From contig NC_037590.1 of NCBI RefSeq assembly GCF_003073045.1, positions 44,370,296 through 44,434,295 on the forward strand: 64,000 nt of DNA, given 5' to 3'. The DNA comes from Pomacea canaliculata (taxonomy: Eukaryota; Mollusca; Gastropoda; Architaenioglossa; Ampullariidae). Below, in pieces: positions 13,401 through 25,135 of the stretch (position 1 is the first letter of the stretch; each line of letters begins with the position of its first letter). Both the position numbers and the translations under genes were made by a program. The notes below the pieces were generated by a model. That model saw only the letters and a program-made list of their open reading frames with translations. It did no database searches and was not told the origin of the DNA.

Positions 13401-15447
13401 TATTAAGAGGTTTCATCTTACAAATGTGGAGAATATTGTATTTAGCATGTTGATATAAGTTTAATATTAGTAGAGGGATTTAGCACTTAAATTTCTCATT
13501 CCATTACAAATGCCTAATTTATGCTTTAAATTATTTCTTGAAACAGAGCTTAACGCTGCTTAAAAACCATCAAAAATCATGCTAAATCAAGCTGGCTCAT
13601 ATTTAATTGCCAGTAAAATCTATGCCCAGTAAAATATAAATTGTTTCGTTCTTATTTAATTTTTCCGTGGATAAGGAGAGATTTATTAAACTCTTGTTTG
13701 GAAGTAATATGAAGACGTGTTTACATAAAAATACAAATTTGGATTATTATTTTTTTTTTTAGGCCAGGAGACACCTTCAGAATGCACCATATGCAATCAA
13801 CAACAGATCGTGCCAAGATGGACAGTGAGGTATGAGTGGATTTTACCAAATGAAAGATTCACTAGCTTTTTTTTTTTTTTTTAAATCAACCAAATGCAGA
13901 ACTTTAAGAATGGTTAGACCAGATGGGGGAGGTGAGGAGCAAGAGTGCCAGTGACACTAGCTGTCATTTTTCTCTAACTGCAGCCATCTGGTTTGACAAG
14001 TATCCATCTCAGTTGCCTTTTGTCTATGTCTTCATTCTAAAATTGTGTCTTGCTTACAGTCTCGTATCTTTTGCAGTATATGTCTCTGATGGCTGAGCTT
14101 GGTGAAGGTCCACCACCCAAGTCTACTCCAGCACCTCCACAACCTATGCAGCGTCCTCCTTTGTTTCAGAATCAGCCCCCACCAAATCCAATGGTATGTT
14201 TTACCACAAACAGATGCACATCACATTTGAACTTTTTTTTTTTGGTAAAAAACATCCCATGTATTTTGTAATTATGTGGTTTTTATATATGTTATATTAT
14301 ATGGTTCTTATACGGCTCTTGTCATTGACAGGCATTTAATCCCCCATGGCAACAGCAGCAGCAGCCAATGGGACCACCTCGACCTAATATGGGGCCACCT
14401 AACTTCCAGCCGCCTGGAATGGGTATGGGCATGGGGAATATGCCTCCCATGTCTCAGCCAGTTCGCATGCCACCTCCGCCTGGCCCTGTGCCTATGCCAG
14501 GTAATATGGGTGCCCAGGTACCACCCTCAGTGCGGCCTTGGCAACCTGCGCTCAATGCATCTGCTCCATCTGGTCTACAAAATCCTTCCGGCCCTCTTGG
14601 TACGACAGTTTGCATTTTCTTAACTTTTCTTTATTCTTTGGGTTTAAAATGAAATTGCATGGTTTTTTTATCTCCTTAAAATTGGATGACCAACAGTTTT
14701 GAAGCATTCATGGAAACTTTGTCCACATCATTTACATTGCACTTTTTCCCCCCCAGGTGTGCCTCCTCCACCAAATATGCTATCAGCACCACCACCTCCA
14801 CCACCTAGCACACAGTCCCAGGTTCCACCTCAGCATAGTATGCCCTGGAGCATGAACCCAATGCAGCCAGGTAATTTGGGAGGTTTTTGGCATGACTAGT
14901 CTAAGACACTTTTGACTCAGATTTGCATTCTTTTAATTAAAAATGAAATTAATGAGTTGCAGTGTGAATTAACAGGGTCTGTAGAAAGAAGGTATGGTTT
15001 TTGATAGAAACCCTCATTCAAGAGCATATAGTATTCACAATGTGAGCAGGAAACAAGGGATGTGTGCATCCTCAATGTTTGAAAGAATGATGGATGTTTG
15101 CAAATGATGTGCATGATGTATGTGAAGTATAGTTTCAGAAAAGGATACTGCAACATTTCTTTTTTCCTGTTGGTGCAGGTATGCCACATCCTCAAATGCA
15201 GCCTCCACAGACTGCAGCAGCACCCTGGCAGCAAGCACCAGGTTCTGTTCCTCCTCCCCCACCATGGCAGCAACAGCAGCAAAACCCACCACCACCTGTT
15301 CCACCTCCTCCTCCACCACATACTGCCCAGCAGACCTTCAGTCCAATGGCACCACCACCTCCTCCTCCCAGTAGTTTTGATGTTGGACAGTTGAGTGGTG
15401 TCAGTCCACTGTTGGTTGCACCACCACCACCCCCACCTCCAAGTTGA
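4467..15447 (+). CDS. SF1: Splicing factor 1 (branch-point binding protein)
   Basis: SF1 binds the intron branch point with U2AF in early (E-complex) spliceosome assembly in the nucleus. Coding exons: 4467-4512, 5829-5999, 7030-7105, 9949-10101, 10864-10984, 11200-11352, 12449-12567, 13008-13112, 13763-13829, 14077-14193, 14332-14599, 14757-14870, 15179-15447. Phases agree throughout and give 592 aa (human about 639). Visible parts in order: the U2AF-binding ULM with Trp in [10 protein letters not shown] (W42); the SPSP phosphorylation motif (residues 99-102); the KH-QUA2 domain with the GLLIGPRGN loop near 173-181; one CCHC zinc knuckle, Cys298-Cys301-His306-Cys311; and a long Pro/Met/Gly/Gln-rich tail from about 350 spread over four exons and ending in PPPPPPPS. 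All introns use GT-AG. The start is the first ATG in the exon that joins in phase to the ULM exon. Family assignment is essentially certain. Confidence 0.96.
4915..5220 (+). repeat. LINE 3' end (ORF2 C-terminus plus 3' UTR) in SF1 intron 1
   Basis: Bases 4915-5001 encode a typical non-LTR ORF2 end ([15 protein letters not shown] then stop). The following AT-rich 3' UTR shares phrases with the copy at 24210-24690, such as the CTAGTCC and TGTTGTT blocks and TATATTGCCCATG/TATACTGTCCATG. Same orientation as SF1, 5'-truncated. Confidence 0.7.
5386..5547 (+). mobile_element. Possible Harbinger/PIF transposase N-terminal fragment
   Basis: A 53-codon open frame begins [20 protein letters not shown] and continues with [13 protein letters not shown]. 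The pattern FRD-x-NP-(4x)-DD resembles the start of PIF/Harbinger transposases, where such a segment precedes a DNA-binding region. It ends in a stop inside SF1 intron 1 without joining any SF1 exon phase. The flanking 5220-5385 is unusually GC-rich for the locus. No terminal repeats were identified, so the assignment is tentative. Confidence 0.35.
7660..7929. repeat. Imperfect 135-bp tandem duplication in SF1 intron 3
   Basis: AGCCTTCATAAA occurs at 7691-7702 and 7826-7837, and AATACACTTT at 7736-7745 and 7871-7880, both offset by 135 bases. Two diverged units are implied. They lie in the 2.84-kb SF1 intron between coding exons 3 and 4, which otherwise holds only AT-rich sequence with no recognisable gene. 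Confidence 0.6.
10426..10602. mobile_element. Candidate small MITE in SF1 intron 4
   Basis: Left end CATGGCTTCTGCTAAGGC and right end GCGTAAGCAGAAGCCCTG are imperfect inverted repeats (GGCTTCTGCT core) about 175 bases apart. The interior has GGGGTCCCAGGGACCCC-type self-complementary stretches. The flanks TTACT and TTTACT resemble each other but do not give an exact target duplication. Confidence 0.45.
11479..11594. repeat. Two-copy 56-bp tandem repeat in SF1 intron 6
   Basis: CCCAACT occurs at 11517 and 11573 and GACAATCTT/GATAATCTT occurs earlier in each unit, which gives a 56-bp period with moderate divergence between copies. Confidence 0.5.
11631..11720 (+). mobile_element. hAT-like left terminus in SF1 intron 6
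   Basis: Starts CAGGGGTGGCCAACC and continues with TTGGCCACATCTGGCCCCC, the look of a hAT (Charlie-like) terminal inverted repeat. No clear matching right end was found before 12448; a degraded GAGGCCCC near 12310 is only a weak candidate. Extent of the element is therefore unknown. Confidence 0.35.
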
Positions 15448-16500
15448 CCACCTGTGGAGATGATCACTGCAAAGGAGGTGTTTCTTTTTAACTCTTTAGA
15501 ATGTTAAGGCGCACAGCAGAGAGGGATGTGTTAGTCCCTCATGTGGAAATAAAACAAAAAGTACAAAGACTGGGTTAGGGACAAAGCAAAGAAAGGGTGG
15601 CAAATTTGTTAGGAACATGACTACATGTCCTTTAGAAAGAAACATCAGTAATCAGATTAGTCCAGGACCAGTTAAACAGGACATTTCTTCATTATATCTG
15701 CATGTTCCAAAATCTTTGTGTTTTTTGTGGTGGTTGTTTTGTTTTTAGGGGAGAATGTGTTTATCCTGTGTTAAGCTTTGTATTTACGTAGACCCCTCCC
15801 CAAAATGCTAATGTCAGGCAGACTGATTGAAAGGTGTTAATGCAAGTTTTGTCATTCAGTTTGGGAGTTACTGAAGTTGCTTGTGGTTGTTTAATAAAAT
15901 ATCCATAACAACATATATTGAGCACAGTAAATTTTGATGTGAAAAGGACCAGGCATGTCTTGTACCATTTTTTCTCTTGCACGTATTCATGCATTTGTGC
16001 ACATGCACAAAGCGTGTACATAAAGCTTTCATCTAGAAGCAGCTACAGTTTTTCGGTATGTGTAGTTAATGGGGGGGGATATCTGAAAAGTGCAGAAGAG
16101 AATTAAAGGGTTGCTTTAAGGCACATGAATCTACATTGCTGTTGTAATACACCATAAAGAGTGTTGTGTTCTCAGTGTTTTATGAGTCTCAGCCTACTGC
16201 TACAAAGAATGTGAGATCTGTACATGGTTTAGTAACATCATGGGATTGTTGGAAAGTAAACTTCCATAATTAAAAATCCAGTTTTTAATAATTACATCTT
16301 CAAGTGTGAGACATTTTCATTGCCATTTATGAACATCTTGTTGCCTATCCCATACGTACTGAAAAAGGTTGCTTCAGATTTTTGTCTTGGTGGCCAAGCT
16401 TCTCATGTCTCTTGTAAAACTTCATATAAATTAACAAATCATTAAAGTGAAAAAACTTGATTTGTTTGTGGTTAAAGAAAGGAAGAGTATCCCTAAGGGG
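15448..16500 (+). other. SF1 3' UTR
   Basis: Non-coding sequence after the SF1 stop. AATAAA at 15893-15898 and ATTAAA at 16441-16446 are candidate poly(A) signals. No open frame here looks coding. Confidence 0.55.
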
Positions 16501-19040
16501 GAAGGTGATTAGGAAGGTACAGTATAATTGTGCATATACTAGAGTTTATGGAATGTTTGATAAAGCAGAGGTGAAGAAACTGTCAATATTTCAAAGCACT
16601 CTACTTTCTAAAACAGCGCAAGACAAGCGTGCCTTTTTAAATCCCTGCCCACATTGTGACACAGTAGTTGGTGCTAATGAGGAGAATAAAAGTATGGACA
16701 ACAATTGAGTACCACATGTCTTCTACTCTAAAACATGAGGCCGAGGAAAGATAGTAACCTTTGAAATGGCAATAATACTCCTTTAAAGAATTCTTTGAGC
16801 AGTCTTGCAGATAACCTCCCATAATATTCCCAGCAGAAGAAAGGCCCAAGAGATTCCCCAGTTTAATTTTGCTGAGACCAAGATAGTGAATCTAGAAACT
16901 TTAGAAGGCTAAGGCCATCACTCCACCATCACGCGATTCAGGCCGTCGTTTCTGTGTGCAGGACCAAAAGGAAGAGGTTGTCATTTGTTGTTTTTGCCAT
17001 GTGATGCTGAACACTGTGAGAGTAAGTTGTGATCGCATGCTGGTCTGGAGGTCTGGACGATAGAGTCGCAGGTCTGAATCTGCGATAATGATGGTTGTTG
17101 TGTTGAGCGGTTTTTCATTATTCATTTATTATAACTGCGTGTCTGTAGCATTTTATGGCTGACTTTTTCAAGGCTTCTGCTGTACATGTCGAAGAAGAAA
17201 ATGGTAATGATATAATTTCGCCCCTTTTTGTTTTTTTTTTGTCGTATGGTTAACTGTTGGTTTTGTTTGTTCGGGGTTTCTTCTATAGTGTCTTCATGTG
17301 CGGAAGTGCTCACTACAGTTATTATTATTAAAAGGATTTGTTGTGCTGATATAAATACACCAAATGGAGATCTCAGGTTGTTACCCAGTAGGCTTGTAGT
17401 GTATGATCTGCAATGGCTTGGAGCCAATAATAAAAAAATATACATATATCGGAGTGAAACACCAACTCTCATGAAGATTAGGAGAGACCAGGTGACTGCT
17501 GAATGGACATCTTCGTACATTAAAAAACTATGAGGTACAAAGTAAATCGGTATTGGCATGCCTATATATCCGGTCATGAATAGTCTTGTGCCTAGCTCAC
17601 TGTCCTTCACTCAGTCATTCGTTTCTTAAATGGTTACCGGTCATTGTAGACAGCATGTCAAAGCAAAATATGATGGATCACATGAAAAAAAGGAGGTAAT
17701 GTGGGCTGATGACTAGTTTTATGCCAGGTTCATTACCTTGCATTATCATGTGCATTACCTTTTCTTAGGAATGCGAGTTGCTTTATTCTTCCCTGTCATC
17801 ATGTTATTATTTTAGTAGACGAGAGTGCAAGAACATCTTGTCTCTCTAGGATAAATCCATTCAAAGTATTCTGTCCGAACGGTCTGAAAGGAAGGGTGCT
17901 CAGGTCCTGCAGCAGCTGAGCCCAATGGACACATGTTTGTTTTATCCGTCTCTAAACTCAGTTCTTTTGTAAAGGAAGGAAGACCTCAGTCCAGTATTCC
18001 AGTACCAACAAAATGTCACATGCCAAATAACTAAATGACTTCAGACCAGTGGCTCTGACCCTTATTCATGCATGGAGAGGGTCGAGTACAATCAATTAGC
18101 CAATGCTATTGATAATCAACTAAATCCTTAGCAGTTTGCGTACAAAGCAAAAAGAGTGGATTATGCCTGCTTGACTTTCTATAATCAGGTAACAAGTATT
18201 CTGGACAGCACTGGTACATAAGCTCGTATTCTAGTAACGATTTTTTTTTTTTTTTTTTTTGTCCATGTACAATTCACCCATACATGCTATTACGGTGTCT
18301 CATAGCACTAAATGTTAACACAATCCTAGTGCTCCGTATGAGGTATAGTTTCTCCGGGACAGACCACGAAAGAACACTTGCAAAGTTTTAGGTGCAAAAT
18401 AACCTTCCAAGAAAACACCAACATCGTTTCCACGAAACCACATCAGCGCCTATTCCTGCTGAGGCATATGAGTTTAGGTGTCAGTAGCCCGTGCTTGAAG
18501 TAGTATATATGATCGAAAGCAATTTAACTAGGATTCATCCAGTCTGTGTGGTTAGGAATTCTCCATCAAAGGTAAAGTTTGCTTGTTGACAGTGACAACG
18601 ATTTATTACGAGAGTAAAATAAGCAAGAATTAAAATGCTTTTTTTCCATTTAGCCCTCGTCCTTTACTGGGAAAAAATGGTGAGGGTGATCAAGACTGCC
18701 AGCAAGCTTTCCACAAAGACCATTATGTGATCTAAATCAGGTAGGTGCATATGAGGTTGAAAGCTGTCAACATCATAACAGACCCCTTTCATCCGCTACA
18801 CCACCATTTCCTAACATATCTAGATGGAAGCAGCTGCATCATGCATGGTCGCAAAGAAGAATATAGTTGCTGGAAGTTTGGGGGTAGGGTGGGTGGTTAA
18901 GTGTAAATGTAAGTAACGTTATAAGCATTTGAGGTGTGACCGTATTTCGTTTAGTTTTTTATAACTAGGAGCTCGACTCTACAAATTTAAATTCATCAAT
19001 TCTTTCTGTTGTAGACAGATTAAACAGACAATATATATGT
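16500..19040. other. SF1-CENPX spacer, no gene recognised
   Basis: About 2.5 kb without a supported gene. It includes a poly(T) run at 18241-18260. A 162-codon minus-strand open stretch at 17122-17610 has no family resemblance and a low-complexity composition. Confidence 0.5.
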
Positions 19041-19254
19041 ACATGATGACGTCATTAATATATTGAAACCAAATCTACCGCTGCCTACCGTCACGTGTGT
19101 AGGCGAAAATCGTGTCATATATATTTTTTCTTTTATAGGACAAACACTTCTCTGTGTAGGCTTTGTGTGTACTGACTCGATCATGTCTGACCTTTAACCT
19201 ACATCATGGTGGCTACTTTCGCTTTTATCCTGTGCGCGCGCATTTTTCGGCCCC
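19040..19254 (+). promoter_or_regulatory. Candidate CENPX promoter with CRE and E-box
   Basis: A perfect palindromic CRE, TGACGTCA, lies at 19047-19054 and a CACGTG E-box at 19092-19097, followed by a CpG-rich stretch (GTGCGCGCGC) just before the CENPX ATG at 19255. Function is inferred from motif and position only. Confidence 0.4.
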
Positions 19255-22252
19255 ATGGCGGATGTCCAGGCAACTTTTAAAGCGGTAAGAATATTAAATT
19301 TTGTGAACGTGTGCACCTCTGCCGCTAGCAAGTACTTGTTTAAAAATAAAAACTGCACGAATATTGCGAGATTTCATGGCCCAAAATTATTTTTTGCCGC
19401 TGTGTGTCATGTTTATGTCAAATGTTATGGCCAGCGATCCTTGTTTATTTTGCTACATCGTACATGTTTACTTGCCCATTTCTTTGTAATGACTTTGAAA
19501 TTGATTAAAAGGTTCTTGTATTTAGCAGACATCAACAAACTACCAGTGAATATAGCAGTGACAGAGAGAAGAAAAAAAGGGATACATGTATAGTTTTTAC
19601 TATGAAGGTGATGGATTAACTGGACATAATTTGTGAACAGTGAACATTTGTTTTGCATTGGTACTATCAGTAAAAATTCATTTTTACACTGCTAGAAAAA
19701 TTTGCTTGCAGAGAACAGTGCAGAGTGTTCTTCAGCTTCACTTTAAAGATGAAAAAACGAAGGGTAAGTAATTTTTTCTAATATATAAATATCAATTAGT
19801 TGTATGAGTAAGTGCCAAACCTCACAAAAATTCTGCTTGAGCTATCATTTTCATTTTCTGTTTCATTAGATGTATAAAACTACTGGGTTTTTCTAATCAG
19901 TTTTTTTTTTCTATATGCAATATTTTTTTTTCTTTCAGTTAATGGTGATGCTCTTGTTCTTACAGCTGAGTTACTGAGAGTTTTCACATCAGGTAATGTA
20001 TTTTTTTCTAATAAATTTTTTTAATCTAAATGCTTGTATTTTAGAGGAAAACGTGATTTTTTTTTATTAATAATTGTGATAAAAATTAACAGAATGTTTC
20101 TCTTAGCTAGATTTTTCTTCTTTGCGTACTCCTGATACACATAATGGATTTTTAGATCATTAGGAAAGGAAACTATTTGCTGCTGGGTTGGTATGCAATT
20201 TATGTTTGAGTTTTCTAATAAGCTTCTTTTTTTCTACCTTCTTTCCATTTCCAGAAGAGGATATATTTAAAGATGTTTATTAAGTATACATAAGTCTATG
20301 CTAGTCAGGATGGTGTTTATACTAGTTGCATAAATAAATAGATAATGATTTTATTAGTAAAACAGTTCTTGTACTTAACTGGCCTGTTGCTGTGTAAGCT
20401 CTGCCTCTATTTAAATGCACCAGTGTAGCCTAGAAGTAATATTTTACTTAGACTGTTCCATTAGCTTTACTTTGTGTCTGTATATGTGTGTGTGTAAATT
20501 CCAGAAATTTTGAGTTTCGTAACATTTCTTTCCAGAAGCTGCTGAAAGAGCTGCAATGCAAGCTAAGGTTGTAATTTTATTAATTCATGTGTTTTACTGT
20601 ATACTCTCTTTAATGTAGGCTGTTAATCATGTTTCTACTGCAATTTTGTATCTAGTTTGGTTTGTAAGATTTTATTCCCATGAGATACACAGTATACACA
20701 TAGATTACTACTTATTAGAGTCAGGTTTAAGTATTTGCTACTTTAGACATAAACTTCTGGGTGCAACTTTTTGTGAGATGACCAGATTGCCCCCATGATC
20801 ATAGGAAGTTGGTCAATACCTTTTACATGTATACTTTACACAGATATATAAAATGATCCAAATGAGTTTGACAGCATGGTTATATGATGCCTAAGGTTTT
20901 AGATAATGCTGTATAATTTGTTTCTGTTTTCAGAAGGAAGGTTCAAAGCTGGTGACAGTTGAGCATGTAGAGAAAGTTCTCCCTCAGCTGGTAGGTCTTC
21001 GTAGTAGGGAAAAACCTGGCAGTCATGTTGTTCTGTTGAGTCAAACAATAACTAAAGATAGGCTCATTGAACTAGCAGATTTAAGCCAGCACTGTTTTTA
21101 GTTACTATTGTGAGTTCATAATGTTCATATAATTATAATAATAAGATTTATGTAGTAGGTAGTGATGCTGTATGACAGAGAAGGGCATCAGAATCAGGCA
21201 ATCATGCAAGCGGGGAAGTGGTTAGAGCTCTGGTGTCCAAACAGAGCGTGCTGGTTCGCTTTCTGACTTCCCTCAGTCGATCCAGCTGGTAGGAATGGAT
21301 ATCTGACACCATAGAGGGTAAGGCAGCGAAAGAGAGGAGATGGCAAAGCTGGCCCTGGTAAGGTCTCTAACACCACACTCCCAATGACCTGAAAAGGTTA
21401 GGGAATGACCTTTACCTTACCTTTTTAGTCATACAAACAAACCTGCACAGTGAACATTGCTAGGAACATGGAGAGGAGGTGGATAAAGTAACTGTAAACT
21501 GATTACAATAGGTATTTCCAAAAGAGGTTTTAAATCCAGACTGGACAGCATGTAGCATCTCTCTATTGTATGGAGAGACAGAGGCAGTGCATTCCAAATA
21601 CTGGGGCCAGCAAAAGAGAATGAGCAGTGGCCAAACCCTCGCAATCTATGGATATAGGAGAGAACCAGCTTGGGCAGAGCAAACTGACTTGCCAAGCTTG
21701 TAGAATGACACAAGTTCTGAGAGACTGGAGCGAGGCCATGAACAATGCGATAACAAAGTATGATGATCTTGAATTCCATGCAAATGACAGCCAATGGAGA
21801 TTGTACAGAAACAGCGTGACAATAGTCGAGCTGGATAGTACCTATGCCAACATAAGCTGCTTGATGGAAGCAACAGAAGGGAGATATGGCCGATCCTATG
21901 CAGTTCAAGAAAAATGGACTTTTCCATATAACTTGCTTGACTGTTGTAACAGGTTTGATTATAAAAGCCACAAATCAAGTGTCATGCAGCATAGGCAAGC
22001 TAGCCAGGTTTTTGTTGTAGCCTAACATTATAAAAAGCATAACAAATTTGATTGTTCATAGTTTAGAGCACTGATTTGACACAGCAATCATTAAATGGGA
22101 GAATTCTTGTAGCATATTGGCACCTACTTTTCTTAGCTTGCCATCTCACCTCTTGCCATGCTTTGCAAGTGAAATGATTTATTGCAATTTTTTAATTTTG
22201 ATTTTTATCTTTTTAAATTTTACTTCTTTTGTTTCAGCTTCTTGATGTTTAA
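19255..22252 (+). CDS. CENPX: Centromere protein X (MHF2), histone-fold protein
   Basis: CENPX pairs with CENPS as a histone-fold heterodimer, serving in the CENP-T-W-S-X complex at kinetochores and with FANCM in DNA repair. Exons: 19255-19284, 19712-19763, 19939-19992, 20536-20567, 20934-20990, 22238-22252; all phases fit and total 79 aa (human 81). The protein aligns along its full length with the human one: VLQLHFKDEKTKVNGDAL against the LLHLHFKDDKTKVSGDAL region, then TAELLRVFTSEAAERAAMQA, and the end VEKVLPQLLLDV. The last exon encodes only LLDV plus the stop. The intron after exon 4 uses a weak GTTGTA donor. All exons are tiny while introns run to 1.2 kb. Start chosen because MADVQATFKA joins in phase and no other ATG does. 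Confidence 0.93.
21205..21420 (+). repeat. tRNA-derived SINE in CENPX intron 5
   Basis: The head GTGGTTAGAGCTCTGGTGTC resembles a pol III A box and GCTGGTTCGCTTTC a B box, followed by a short unrelated body ending in AGGTTAGGGAATGACC. It cannot be a working tRNA gene because the cloverleaf arms do not pair. It is a different family from the four SINE copies around the SLC36-like genes. Confidence 0.55.
21490..21975 (-). repeat. LINE ORF2 C-terminal remnant in CENPX intron 5
   Basis: On the minus strand, FGHCSFSFAGPSIWNALPLS followed by LHTIER is the typical C-terminal region of CR1/jockey-like non-LTR reverse transcriptases (FAGPSIWNSLPLSLR...). Upstream RT-domain sequence is absent, so this is a 5'-truncated copy. 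Confidence 0.7.
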
Positions 22253-25135
22253 GAAAGCAAGAAAACACAGTGGCTTTAAACTGTACTGGATACACTAAAA
22301 TCAAAGATGACATTTCTACTGTGATATGCTCCTGTAATGTCTGCATATATAGGAGACAAGTTGGATGTTTGCATTCTCCTTCAAAGTACATTGAATGCAT
22401 GTCAGACCACACCTAAACGTGTGGCAGAGCTGTGGTGATAGAATTCGTGCTGACATCTGCCTTCTTTGCTGTGTGAGAAAATTGTACATTTTAAAAATGT
22501 GTTTTGTAGCTGCGGATATTTTAAAGTCAAGCGAATCATGTTCTGTTGATTGTAATAATAATCAAACCTTTCACTCATTTTGGCTCAAGTGGCAAAACAA
22601 TGAGACAATGACACTAAAGTATGATATCTCAAAGTGTTGTTAAAAAAAAATTAAAGAGAGGTATGCAGACTGTTTGAAGTTAACTTTATAATTTTGTGAC
22701 TTGGTGTTTTTTAGTTGTTGTTTTTTTTAAGTTGAAGTTTTAACATGTATAAAGCAATAGTCCTATAGCATGTTTGACTCTGGCAGTAGGGGTTGATTCT
22801 CCATGTTTGAAGTCTGATAAAACTAAACCATATTAAATCACTTAAAAGTCACTTTTTGCTTCTCATTCACATTGACTTCTCCACTCTTTATTAGAGAGCC
22901 ATGACTGAACCTTTGAAGATTTCATCTCGTGAAACTTTTAGTTCATGAAAGAGTTAGGTCTGAAGGCCAGCCTTCCTTCAATTATGTATAAATCATGGGC
23001 TATATAAGGTGTGTAAGTATAAGAAAACCTACTAAAAAAAAAAGGTGTTTATCAACGATTTACCAGAGAACTTTCAAGTACATGTAAATAATTCAACGAT
23101 AATACTAGCTATATAACAATACAGTAAACTACAATGCTCTATAAAGTAACATTATTAAGCTGCAGGATTAGTTTGAGTTGTGAAAATGTTAATGTGTTAA
23201 AATGTCGTGTGCTACATAGTAAACAAATCAAGAATAAGAATTTGACTACTACTGATGCTAGTGGTAGCTTATGTAAAGTAGGTGTAATGATAAGAAAGAC
23301 TTAAGTGTCATATTTTATATCCTATGATCCTCAAATTCAAGAGATAGAAAAAAATTATCAGATAATGATTAAAAGAATATTTAAATATTTGGACAAAAGT
23401 ACACTTCTAAAGTTGAATGAATTTGTTTAAATCCAGTGAGCAAATATAGTTTGGTGGGGGGAGATAGCTATGTAGCACAAGGGGAAAGGGGACACTTTGC
23501 TGGCTAGCTTCACACCTCCCTCCACTTACCTCGCACCTTGCTCGCTGCTAGCAACTACTGCCTCCCTTCTCGCGTGTGCATAAACAACTGACAACATGGT
23601 TGTACAACAAAAAATAACTTAATTACGAAAATGAAAAATTAAGTTGAATAATATAAAAACACAACACATATACTAATAAAACGACCTGACATCAGGTCAG
23701 TGAAATTTGAATATAGCAAAAACATACTTCCCTCAGCCTGGTACATGATCGTGGCTCAGTCCTGTGTCCCCTGGATGCTCTTTTTTTTTTTTTTAATTAA
23801 TGTCTCGGTGCTGGGAAAAACTTCAGAAGAGTAACGTCGGCGACCTTGACAGTCCGCATTAAGCAAATCCTCCATTTCAATCTTTGCCAGCTGCGAAACC
23901 TTTTTATGGCGCTATGTTCAGCAACTTTTAAACACTATGAAGGGCTGCATAAAGTTAAGCGGTGACAGGCAAAATAACTCAAGGCCTAAAACTGACGACA
24001 ATTAAAAGTAAATTAAATTAAGGCCCAGAACAACCGAGACAATGTAAGACTGTTTAGTAGGTTAGATTATAAAGACTTAGAGCAATTAAAATGTCTCTGT
24101 GGCGTTGTGGTTACTCTCAGTACCTTTGGTTTGACATGTATTGAAATATTACCACCTAATCATGTGACCATCTGAAACAAATCTACCCGACCCTGACAAT
24201 GGCAAGAATGCTTGGAGTTGCATGGTTACTTGGGGGCAGCGGAGACAAAGAAAGGGTCACACTGGTTGATCGAATGGATCGTTGACTGCTATTCAACAAT
24301 ATATGGTCACAGGATTTTTAGTTACCGTACTGCAGCAAAGCAATGGAACTCTGATCCCTTTCGATATCCGCCACCTATATCCACGACTGAATCCTGTAAT
24401 GTGGCACTGAAAACGCACCTCTTCTACTTCTAACAACAATCCACACAATGTAATGCTAGTCCTTTTCACACTCTTATCCGCCCTCATTTCCCGCTTAATG
24501 CTACTTCTCTGCTCGTCTTTTTTCTTGTTACTTTGATCCTTTTTACGTTTTTTTTTATATTTGTCTTTTATTCGTCATCATCAGTACTGTTGTTTCCGTT
24601 GTTGATCATATGCTGTTTGTTCTTCTGTTCATCGATCGTATATTGCCCATGTCTCGTTTTTGTTCTTTACATTTTCCATTTGTTATTATTATTCCCCACC
24701 CTCTGCTGGGCCTTCCGTCAAAATTTCTTCCAGTATCATATCGAGATTAAGGTCTCTATTTTATTTAAAACAAATCGAATCAACGATGTTTAGAGTCCAC
24801 TATCAAGAGGCGAATCCTCTCAAGACGAATCTCAGTCTTTGTATTTTATTCACAGGCTGTCTATAGCTAAGCTGCATGATCATGTATAAACGTCCTGTCT
24901 TCACCTCTTGTTAATTGTTCCTAGCAACAATTTGCATCCCTGAAAATTAAGGTTACTATCCTCACGCTTTGAGTCACTTTCAGGGACGACAAATCCAAAC
25001 CCTAAAAGTTCCCCCCCCCCAAAAAAAAAGTGCTGGTCACATGACAGTCACGAGGTTCTTTATTTCCCTCTATCCCCTCCTACTATCACCACCTATTTCT
25101 GCCAGTCTACCTCTATTTAGGCCACATACTCCAAA
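22253..25135. other. CENPX 3' UTR and spacer to SCPEP1
   Basis: Contains the CENPX 3' end, a CpG-richer patch near 23500-23580, a poly(T)-flanked possible retrocopy scrap near 23781-23940 and the LINE 3' end at 24210-24690. No host gene was recognised. Confidence 0.5.
24210..24690 (+). repeat. LINE 3' end upstream of SCPEP1
   Basis: Encodes YGHRIFSYRTAAKQWNS, then CNVALKTHLFYF and a stop at about 24433, the standard C-terminus of a CR1/jockey-like ORF2. Its downstream 3' UTR shares blocks with the copy at 4915-5220, so both belong to one family and both are 5'-truncated. Confidence 0.7.

Noticed and set aside
15192-15467. Gly-rich and Trp/Val-rich open stretches antisense to the last SF1 exon
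   Set aside because: They are shadows of the CCACCACCT-type polyproline codons of SF1; there is no splice structure or family resemblance.
17122-17610. 162-codon minus-strand open stretch
   Set aside because: No recognisable domain, no flanking exons in phase, composition like the surrounding AT-rich spacer.
21429-21971. 180-codon minus-strand open stretch as a host gene
   Set aside because: Its recognisable part is the FAGPSIWNALPLS tail of a LINE ORF2; the rest has no gene structure.
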